From NCBI RefSeq assembly GCF_024323335.1, contig NC_066584.1, positions 425,096,319 to 425,160,318 on the forward strand: 64,000 bases of DNA, in the 5' to 3' direction. The notes below the pieces were generated by a model, which was not told the DNA's origin, ran no database searches, and saw only the letters and a program-made list of their open reading frames with translations. Made by a program: the position numbers and the translations under genes. Below are positions 54,891 to 64,000 of this stretch, one piece after another. Positions within the stretch are counted from its first letter, which is position 1, and each line of letters begins with the position of its first letter. This DNA comes from Lathyrus oleraceus. Lineage: Eukaryota > Streptophyta > Magnoliopsida > Fabales > Fabaceae.

Positions 54891-54909
54891 TTGTTTTTGT
54901 TGGTTCTTG

Positions 54910-55257
54910 TGTTGGCAGCAATTTTGGTAAAACCTAAAGTGTTCACAAGTTGTCACATGTGTTGTCTTGACATAAGATAACTTATACCTACAGGATGTTT
55001 AAAATATAATTATACAGGATTTTACTAGGATGTCAGACCCGATGTCATGACATCTGTATACAGAACATTCAGTATGAATGTTATGTATTATGTGATTTCG
55101 TTTTTAATGCAAATCTATGTATGATTGAAGATGTGATTTATACACGCATTCAATCATGTATTACAACCAGATTTACTTATTTTCCAAAGAGATCTAATAA
55201 ATTGTCATGAGAAGATTTGAATGGAAAATAGTTTTAGGGTTTTATGATGTCCAAGCC
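54910..55257 (+). repeat. LTR fragment of a different copia family (Angela-like?)
   Basis: It starts TGTTGGCAGCAATTTTGG and has no similarity to the neighbouring Maximus LTRs. It lacks coding potential and is cut at 55257 by the Ogre-3 LTR. The TGTTGGCA start resembles Angela-type LTRs from memory only. Confidence 0.4.
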
Positions 55258-58200
55258 TCTAAGACCCCAAATTTGTCCCTAAGATCCCTCATGGCATCAT
55301 AACATTGCATTTGGCATTGCCTTAAGGATCATTAACATCTTGGTTCCCCTTGCCTTTGGGTGGGACTTCTTTGAGTGGTTTGAGATCACCAAGCATGCTT
55401 GAATTGTATATCATTGCTTTTATTATTTTTGTTTACTAATCAAAAGGCACAAAAAATATGTCACTAACATCTTTTGTTTGTAGCTTGAGCAATCACAAGG
55501 TCAAAAGCTTCAAGGAGATCATTGGTACAAAGACATGGTCAAGAGGAGATGATAGCAAGCATGGTAATGGTCCCCAAAGCCCTCATCCATCAAATATGCC
55601 TCCCTAGTACCTCAATTCATCATTTTGATCAAATCAAGTCAAAGGTTTTGAGGTCTTGTTCCCCAGGGAAACCCTAATTCAACTGTGCACCACAATGCCT
55701 TGCTCTTGAAGCAACCTCAGCCCATGATCAAATACAATCCAGGGAAGTTCTTTAATTCATCATTTCATGCATATTTGAACTTATTTGAGTTTCCTCAATC
55801 ATCAATTCATCAAGATATGGGTCATGGACTTGAGAAGTTGAGCAGTCAATTCATCTGACTATTTTGAAATGTACTGAGACCTAACCTTTTATGTGTTGGT
55901 CAAATGGAGATGGTTCCAAAAGAAAAAATGTTCTTAAGGACAATATGAACAACTTTAATGTTCATCAAAAATTTATTTGAAGCTTGGAAGGCCATCTGTC
56001 ATTCCAATACATTATAGGTCATTTTGACTGAAACCCTAATTTTGGGTCAACTTCCTAAGGACATAACTCATTCATTGTTTATGATTTTGAGGTGGGATCA
56101 AATGCATTGGAAAGCTTAAGATGTCTACTTAAAATGTTATGTTGAACAAAATTTCAAAATCTCAAAGGAAATACATGTGATAATGCAAGACATTATAGGT
56201 CCTTTTGGGCCAAATGCATTAAAAGGCAAAAAAGTCCAACTTCAAGTGCCCATAACTCTTTCATTAAAAATCCAAATGATGCAAAATTCAAGTCCATTTT
56301 GATTGTCTTGGAACGATATACAACTTTTATGTTGGAGGTGTTTCCATTTGAGGCTTGAATCATCAAAACATAAGGGCTTGAACATTGGCCAAATTTAGAA
56401 ACATTGCATTGACATGTTTTGCACATCACACTTTAAACTCAAATTTCATAAATTTCCACACTTAGAATGGATTTTTGCCCAACATAACAATTGTTCCTTA
56501 CATCAAGACCTTTCCAACCATTACTCACATGATCATGTTTGGATTTTCTAATGGGCATTTTCGAAGAGATGAAGTTTTAGGCACAATTGTGGAATTCATG
56601 TTGAAACTTCATGCACAAGCAAAATCAAAGCAAATTGCACGACCATTTCATTCCAGACTGAACTCAGCTTGCATTTGGCATTGTTTTTGGGCCTTGTGCA
56701 TGATCATGCAAGCCCATGCAAGTGTTATCCAAATTCATGCACACGGATCAATTCATCATTTCCTTGCCATTCCCTCTATAAATAGAGACCCTATGCCATT
56801 CAAAATTCACACCTAATTCAACCTGAATTGCTGCAGAAATCAAAACCCAACCTCTCACCAAAGAAGCAATTTCATTTTCTTCAAATTTTTCAGATCCAAA
56901 ATTCAACTACATCTGGTTGAATCTTTGGTTCAAAAGCTTCTAAACCTTCATCATTCATCTCACTGATCTTCTGTTTTGGCAAAGAAAGCAAGGAATCGAG
57001 CTCGAGTTTCCAGAAATCAAGCTTACTCTTCAACTGGTATTTTCTTCGAATCTCATCATCCATTGACCTATTTGCTTGGATCTTGTGTTTTCTGAAGTCC
57101 TCACTTGAGAGGCAAGCTAGTGGTAGCTTCAATTTCGTTTTTCCTTGATCTGCATTTTCCATACCTGAATCTTCCACCTCAGATTTCTCAACATATAGGA
57201 ATCTTGAGTGTGATTCAAGGTTACAGGGGTGATGTACATCACCCCAGCTTTAATTTGATGTATAGATCGTGCATTTTCATTAAGGTTTGGATCTCTGCAA
57301 ATTTGGCCGGAAAACGCATGCTCACCGGAGAAGAAGGTGGCTCCAGTGGCCGCCTCTCTCCAGTTTGAATTTGAGCCCTTGGATTGAGTTGTCCAGATCT
57401 AATCCTGGCCATTGTTTCTTATGACTTATTTTATGCTGCGTGTGGTGCAGTTGACCAAGGCGTATGGTGGGAGCGCATCTCTGGAGCGTGTGATCTGCCA
57501 GCTCAATTAATGAGCTCAGATCTAACGCTCCTTATTTTTTTGCATTTTCTATTTTCTGATTTTTATTTTCTTTAATTCCTTTTATTTCAAAAAATCATAT
57601 CTCTTTCATTTTTAATCCAAAAATTATGGGACCAATTGCATTAGTCTCCAAATAAATTTTAGTTTCTATTTCTGATTTTTAATATTTTTTATTTTGTCAT
57701 TTGATATTTTTTGTGAATTTTCTCTTTTCTGGTTATTTTTAATTCATTTTAAATAGTTTTTGATATTCAAAAAATACAAAAATATTTTCCTAACCTATTT
57801 GAATGATGATGGATCTATGAAAAATATTCTAATCAACTTTTAAATTGATTTGAGATTTATTTGAGATTTTAGTTCAATTAGGTTATTTTTATTCATTTTT
57901 AATTGATTAAAAATAGTTTCTGACTTTTAAAAATGCTGAAATTTTTTGTCAAACATTGTTTGACCTTATTGGACTTGGGATAAATTACTTGGACCTTTCA
58001 AGGTTGATTTGAAGTAATTTTGAAGTTTGACCTTTCCATTATTTTTAATTCAAGTTTATTTTTAATATTAAAAATGCCAAAAATATTATGCTTATTGTTT
58101 GATCTCCAATCTTCATCTCATTTCTGATTTATCATTGTTTGACTTTGACTTTCAATGTCATTTGGTCAATACATGTGGATTGGTACATGTTATTTCATTT

Positions 58201-60143
58201 AATGCACTTTAATTTTGCCATTTCCATTTCTCTTATTCATCTCCTTCTTCTTTTTTTTTCTCTTTTTGATCAATGAGTTGAAGGTTGATAAGTTAGCATT
58301 GATTAAGGAGACTTAATCTTCCTTGATTCAAATCTAATTCATCTTGATCAATTGATCAAGTGAATGGCTTTGCATTAAGGATAGGTTGTTTTCTAAATCA
58401 TGCAAAAGGCTTAAACCAATACAAGATCAATTTCTCTTTTTCCTTTTTGGCATGGCAAGTTGTTGGAACTTGGTTCACTAATCAAGACTTCTAACTTGTG
58501 TTGTTGCCTACATTATTATTGACCGGCCTCAGATAGTTATGACTTCTACATAAGTCCAACTACGATTGCTTAACATAGCGCTAAATTTGCCTTATGGCAC
58601 ACTAACTACTAACACTAACCATTAACCATTAACATTTACTTTATGCACTTTACTTTTATGCAATTTACTATTCTTGTACATATTATCCATTTGCTTTTTT
58701 CTTTGCTCACTTGAGCACATGTTTATGTTAATGCCATTTGCCTTTTGCTCACTTGAGCACATAATTGTGTATATATTATTATGCTTGTGTTTTGTTTTGA
58801 TTGTTGTGAACCAAATGCAAAGAAATGGACTTAGTTTCTAGGACTTTCCCTATGCAAAGAAATGGAGAATTGGACTTAGATTCTAGGACTTTCCTTGTGC
58901 AAAGTTGGAGTAAAAGGACCTTAATGATGAAAATGGATTAGAAGGACCAAATCTCTAAACTCACTCTTGTCCATTCTTGATTTACTTCATGGAACTTTTG
59001 ATGTGTGTGCTTTTGTGCTAGGGAATTCTACTTGAGCTTAATTGGAGGACCATTGCCATGTTCATCCAAAGTGAAAGATACAAGACACATTGAGGATCTC
59101 TTAAGAGACTTATTTGATTGCTTATGCTTTGTGATTTGCTTATTCCAAAGGATGTGAGCTACTTGGATCATCAATATTATCTCAAGAGAGGAACTCCATT
59201 GTGGTTTTATTCCTTTATCCTTCACCTTTTTGTTTTACTTAGGACTTAGCCCTTCTTCTTCTTCCCTCCATTCTAACCCAAGCCAAACCTTTTTTGTGCA
59301 AACATTTAACCATTGTTTTCAAACATTAGAAACCTAAGCCTTATGCTTTAGATTTTCAAACTTTCTTTTCATAATACTTATTTTGAATTGAACCTTTAAG
59401 TCAACTTTGACCATTTTTGTATATACTTCTAATTGATAAATATAACCCATTCAAGTTTCTTTTTGTGGTTCCAATGGCCACTTTCTTAATCAAATTTTCC
59501 ATAACCTTTAGTTATTAGGTTTGAGTTATCTTTGTGGTAGATGTAATACTCACCTATATCCTTAGTGATGGACAATGAGTCTTCCATGCTTATTATAGGG
59601 TTAACCCCTCACTAGCATGTTGAAGTTATCCTCACATGGTGGATTTGTGGTTTGGTTGAGTTTTCTCGCTCTGATAACAAAAGACCTTAAGGCTTTTGGA
59701 CCAATCAATTCACCAATTTGTTTTGAGATTTTTACTCCGAACTACGAGGTTTTGATCCTAATCTTTTTATAAGATGGTACGTAGGCAATGGGTTTATCCA
59801 TCCAAACACAAAATGTAAATAAACTTGTATATTCTTTCCTCATCTCTCCAATCATGTTTGCGCAAACAAAATTTCCACAAAAAACAAACAACCTTTACAA
59901 CAAGTATGAAAAGGGCTCCCTAGGAGTACCTAGGATGTTTTGGGTGCCTAACACCTTCCCATTGCATAACCAACCCCCTTACCCAGATCTCTGTTTCTTT
60001 TACTAGTTTTTGTTAAAACTATTAGGTTTTTGTTCGCTTTCTAACCATTCCTTTGGATAAATAGAAGTGCGGTGGCGACTCGACTTGTATGATTTACCTT
60101 GGATTTAGTCAATATCTCTAATGGTAACGAATACCCCGCTACA
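55258..60143 (+). repeat. Ogre-3 5' LTR (4886 bp)
   Basis: It begins TCTAAGACCCC, with the usual TG changed to TC, and ends ACCCCGCTACA. It aligns with 60562-64000 over its first ~3.4 kb. The U5 TGGCGACTC box is at 60073-60081. Coding-looking ORFs within it recur in the other copy and have no domains. Confidence 0.85.
56777..56784 (+). promoter_or_regulatory. TATA box of Ogre-3 LTR
   Basis: TATAAATA in CCCTCTATAAATAGAGACCC. The same box is at 62079-62086 in the second copy. Confidence 0.65.
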
Positions 60144-60149
60144 GAAAAG

Positions 60150-60167
60150 TGGCGACTCTGCTGGGGA
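60150..60167 (+). promoter_or_regulatory. Ogre-3 tRNA primer-binding site
   Basis: TGGCGACTCTGCTGGGGA, identical to the other two Ogre sites although the LTR bodies have diverged widely. Confidence 0.85.
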
Positions 60168-60556
60168 TACATTTGCCTAGTGGGTTTTCCCAACTTTTCA
60201 TGCTTGTTGTATTGTATTGTTTTGTGACATATTTTTTGTGCAATTTGGGATTAATGTATTATATGTAATGATTGAATTGCTTGATATTAATTCCTTGTAT
60301 GCTTGGTGATCTTTGTGAGATAAGTTCTATACCCGGACTCGAGTGCACTTAGGATAGGAGAATGGCGTAGTCTTATTGACTTGTGTGGAGTCATTCCTTA
60401 GCAAGTTGACTTGCAAGTCCATTCACTTGGTGGAGGTCATATTGGGATCAATAATGTCACACAAGTAAGTTGTGGTTAGACATTACTCTTTCCAATATGG
60501 ACCTTAGAAGCCAAGGACCTTAGTTTACCAAGCCCATCTTGGCTTATTCTTAGGAT

Positions 60557-60561
60557 GTAGT
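60557..60561 (+). repeat. Probable left target-site copy (GTAGT) of Ogre-4
   Basis: GTAGT directly before the LTR start. In Ogre-1 the uninterrupted leader reads GATGTAGTGCGG at the same place. The right copy is outside the window. Confidence 0.5.
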
Positions 60562-63500
60562 TGTAAGACCCCAATTTTGTCCCTAAGATCCCTCATGGCA
60601 TCATAACATTGCATTTGGCATTGCCTCAAGGATCATTAGCATCTTGGTTCCCCTTGCCTTTGGGTGAGACTCCTTGTGAGTGGTTTGAGATCACCAAGCA
60701 TGCTTGAATTGTATATCATTGCTTTTCTCATTTTTATTTACTAACCAAAAGCACAAAAATATGTCACTAACATCTTGTGTTTGTAGCTTGAGCAATCACA
60801 AGGTCAAAAGCTTCAAGGAGATCATTGGTACAAAGACATGGTCAAGAGGAGATGATAGCAAGCATGGTAATGGTCCCCAAAGCCCTCATCCATCAAATAT
60901 GCCTCCCTAGTACCTCAATTCATCATTTTGATCAAATCAAGTCAAAGGGTTTGAGGTCTTGTTCTTCAAGGAAACCCTAATTCATCTGTGCACCACAATG
61001 CCTTGCTCCTGAAGCAACCTCGGTCCATGATCAAATACAATCAAGGGAAGTTCTTTAATTCATAATTTCATGCATATTTGAGCTTATTTGAGTGTCCTCA
61101 ATCATCAACTCATCAAGATATGAGGCATGGACTTGAGAAGTTGATCAGTCAATTCATCTGACTATTTTGAAATGCACTGAGACCTAACTTTTTATGTGTT
61201 GGTCAAATGGAGATGGTTCCAAAAGCAAAATGTTCTTAAGGACAATATGAACAACTTTAATGTTCATCAAAAATTTATTTGAAGCTTGGAAGGCCATCTG
61301 TCATTCCAATACATTATAGGTCATTTTGACTGAAACCCTAATTGTGGGTCAACTTCCCAAGGACATAACTCATTCATTTTTTATGATTTTGAGGTGGAAT
61401 CAAATTCATTAGAAAGATTAAGATGTCTACTTCAAATGTTATGTTGAACAAAATTTCAAAATCTCAAAGGAAATACATGTGATAATGCAAGACATTATAG
61501 GTCCTTTTTGACCAAATGCATTAAAAGGCAAAAAAGTCCAACTTCAAGTGCCCATAACTTCTTCATCAAAAATCCAAATGATGCAAAATTTAAGTCCATT
61601 TTGATTGTCTTGAAGCGATATACAACTTTGATGTTGGAGATTGTTTCATTTGAGGCTTGCATCATCAAAACAGAAGGGCTTGAACATTGGCCAAATTTAG
61701 AAACCTTGCATTGACATGTTTTGCACATCACACTTTAAACTCAAATTTCATAAATTTCCACACTTCAAATGGATTTTTTCCCAACATAACAATTGTTCCT
61801 TACATCAAGACCTTTCCAACCATTACTCACATGATCATGTTTGGATTTTCTAATGGCCATTTTCGAAGAGATGAAGTTTTAGGCACAATTGTGGAATTCA
61901 TGCTGAAACTTAGTGCACAAGCAAAATCAAAGCAAATTGCACGACCATTTCATTCCAGACTGAACTCAGCTTGCATTTGGCATTGTTTTTGGGCCTTGTG
62001 CATGATCATGCAAGCCCATGCAAGTGGTATCCAAATTCATGCACGCGGATCATTTCATCATTCCCTTGCCTTTCCCTCTATAAATAGAGACCCTATGCCC
62101 TTCAAATTTCACACCTGATTCAACCTAAATTGCTGCAGAAATCAAAACTCAACCTCTCACCAAAGAAGCAATTTCATTTTCTTCAAATTTTTCAGATCCA
62201 AAATTCAACTTCATCTAGTTGAATTCTTGGATCTTAAGCTTCTAAACCTTCATCATTCATCTCACTGATCTTCTGTTTTGGCAAAGCAAGCAAAGAATCG
62301 AGCTCAAGTTCCCAGAATTCAAGCTTACTCTTCAACTGGTATTTTCTTCGAATCTCATCATCCATTGACCTATTTGCTTGGATCTAGTATTTTCTGAAGT
62401 CCTCATTTGAGAGGCAAGCTAGTGGTAGCTTCAATTTCGTTTTTCCTTGATCTGCATTTTCCATACCTGAATCTTCCACCTTAGATTTCTCAACCTATAG
62501 GAATCTTGAGTGTGATTCAAGGTTATAGGGGTGATGTACATCACCCCAGCTTCATTTTGGTATAAGGATCGTGTACTTTGGTGGCCTTTTGAATCTCTGC
62601 AATTTTGGTCGGAAAATCTAAGCTCACCGGAGCAGACGGTGGCTTCGGTGGCTTCATCATTGCTAGATCCATTCCTGGCCGTTTGATCTCTTTTCCAGAT
62701 CTAATCTGGATCCTTCATTGCTATGACTTTTTATTGTTTTTCATGTGATTGCATTGGCCGTGGACTACAATAGGCGCGCGCTTCTGGATCCTTAGATCTG
62801 CCAGCTCAATTAATGAGCTCAGATCCAAGGGCTCTCGTTTTTTGCCATTTTTAATTTCTAGTTTTATTTTCTTTAATTTCAATTATTTTCAAAAATCAAT
62901 ATCTTCTTCATTTTTAATCCAAAAATTATGGGACCAACTGCATTAGTCTTCAAATAAATTCTAGTTTCTATTTTTGATTTTTAATATTTTTTATTTTGTC
63001 ATTTGATATTTTTTGTGAATTTTCTCTTTTCTGGTTGTTTTTAATTCATTTTAAATAGTTTTTGATATTCAAAAAATACAAAAATATTTTCCTAACCTAT
63101 TTGAATGATGATGGATCTATGAAAAATATTCTCATCAATTTTCAAATTGATTTGAGATTTATTTGAGATTTTAGTTCAATTAGGTTATTTTTTATTCATT
63201 TTTAATTGATTAAAAATAGTTTCTGACTTTTAAAAATGCTGAAATTTTTTGTCAAACTTTGTTTGACCTTGTTGAACTTGGGATAAATTACTTGGACCTT
63301 CCAAGGTTGATTTGAAGTAATTTTGAAGTTTGACCTTTCCATTTATTTTTAATTCAAGTTTAATTAAATATTAAAAAATGCCAAAAATATTTTGTTCATT
63401 TCTTGACTTTCAATCTTCATCTCACTTCTGTTTTTGATTGTTTGACCTTGAATTTCAATGTTATTGGTCAACATATGAGGATTGGTATATATTACTTCAT

Positions 63501-64000
63501 TTAATGCACTTTAATTTTTCCATTTCTCTTATTCATCTCTTTCTCCTTCTTCTTCTTCTTCTTTTTTCTTTTTGATCAATGAGTTGAAGGTTGATAAGTT
63601 GGCATTAATTAGGGAAACTTAATCTTCCTTGATTCAAATCTAATTCATCTTGATCAATTGATCAAGTGAATGGCTTTGCATTAAGGATAGGTTGTTTTCT
63701 AAATCATGCAAAAGGCTTAAACCAATACAAGATCAATTCTCATTTTCTTTTTGGCATGGCAAGTTGTTGAGACTTGGTTCACTAATCAAGACTCCTAACT
63801 TGTGTTTGTTGCCTATATTATTATTGACCGGCCTCAGATAGTTGTGACTTCTACATAAGTCCAATTACGATTGCTTAACATAGCGCTAAATTTGCCTTAT
63901 GGCACACTAACTACTAACACTAACTATTGACAATTAACATTTACTTTATGCAATTTACTTTTATGCAATTTACTATTCTTGCACATATTATCCATTTGCT
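60562..64000 (+). mobile_element. Ogre-4: LTR of the Ogre-3 subfamily, runs off the window
   Basis: It starts with an intact TGTAAGACCCC and follows the Ogre-3 LTR (55258-58690) to the window edge, with scattered substitutions and a longer CTT microsatellite near 63545-63562. TATA box at 62079-62086. Whether it is a solo LTR or the 5' end of a full element cannot be seen. Confidence 0.82.

Larger units (their letters stand above)
42251..54909 (+). mobile_element. Copia-1: relic Maximus/SIRE-type element, split by Copia-2
   Basis: Plus-strand Ty1/copia relic. The left part is an LTR (42251-43473) with a decayed PBS. After the nested Copia-2 it resumes at 54113 with a leader, gag and a piece of RT. 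Everything from mid-gag to RT and the 3' LTR is missing, and an unrelated LTR begins at 54910. Its gag and RT resemble those of Copia-2 closely, so both belong to one family. It had inserted into the CACTA fragment. Confidence 0.75.
55258..60561 (+). mobile_element. Ogre-3: 5' LTR, PBS and start of leader
   Basis: A third Ogre subfamily on the plus strand. Its LTR is followed by the usual PBS and 394 bp of leader that match the Ogre-1 leader (1754-2146). At 60562 another LTR begins. The body of Ogre-3 must lie beyond the window if it survives. No coding sequence is visible. Confidence 0.82.

Noticed and set aside
56475..56816. 113-codon ORF, with a relative of 143 codons at 61687-62118
   Set aside because: Both lie in the U3 part of Ogre-3-type LTRs and end near the TATA box; similarity is that of LTR copies.
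63545..63562. CTT/TTC microsatellite
   Set aside because: Short simple repeat; a shorter form is present at the same position in the other LTR (about 58245), so it is ordinary slippage.

Overview
The window is entirely plant repeat DNA. I found no host gene, rRNA, tRNA or bacterial feature. Very long (about 5 kb) Ty3/gypsy LTRs that begin TGTAAGACCCC, a primer-binding site ending TGGCGACTCTGCTGGGGA, an extra ORF upstream of gag, and an intron between protease and reverse transcriptase together identify Ogre elements (Tat lineage). With the Maximus/SIRE-type Ty1/copia element next to them, they suggest a large legume genome of the tribe Fabeae (Pisum, Vicia, Lathyrus or Lens). I cannot tell which genus from the sequence.

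Layout. (1) 1-10926 plus 35253-40327: Ogre-1, an older plus-strand Ogre. It has lost ORF1 and most of gag-protease and its pol is broken. (2) 10927-35252: Ogre-2, a nearly complete Ogre nested in Ogre-1. It has a 5' LTR, PBS, leader, open ORF1, gag-pro with two internal stops, an intron, pol with one stop, a 4.8 kb structured 3' untranslated region, a polypurine tract and a 3' LTR that has lost its last ~0.6 kb. (3) 40328-41650: a degraded Ty3/gypsy LTR of another type. (4) 41651-42250, minus strand: a TNP2 fragment of a CACTA DNA transposon. (5) 42251-43523 and 54113-54909: a plus-strand copia (Maximus/SIRE) relic. (6) 43524-54112, minus strand: a young copia element inside that relic, with a TACTT target-site duplication, LTRs that differ at one position by eye, and open gag, pol and a third large ORF. 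(7) 54910-55257: a fragment of a different LTR, perhaps Angela-type. (8) 55258-60561: LTR, PBS and start of the leader of Ogre-3 (third LTR subfamily). (9) 60562-64000: an LTR of the same subfamily inserted in that leader and running off the window.

How the parts work together. In Ogre-2 the LTR promoter drives one genomic RNA; tRNA primes at the PBS; ORF1, gag-pro and (after intron removal) pol are translated from it. The intron at 22160-22427 puts pro and pol in one frame, and the same intron is recognisable in Ogre-1. In the young copia element, Gag and Pol overlap in different frames, and the third ORF has its own TATA box.

The most interesting unexplained signal is in the Ogre 3' untranslated regions (7061-10926 and 25870-30719). 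They hold arrays of small inverted repeats. Several hairpin families show compensatory base changes between copies, and a set of three hairpins (two with GNRA-type loops) lies directly after pol in both elements. This looks like a structured RNA region. Selection on pairing versus arm-copying during reverse transcription cannot be separated from this window alone.
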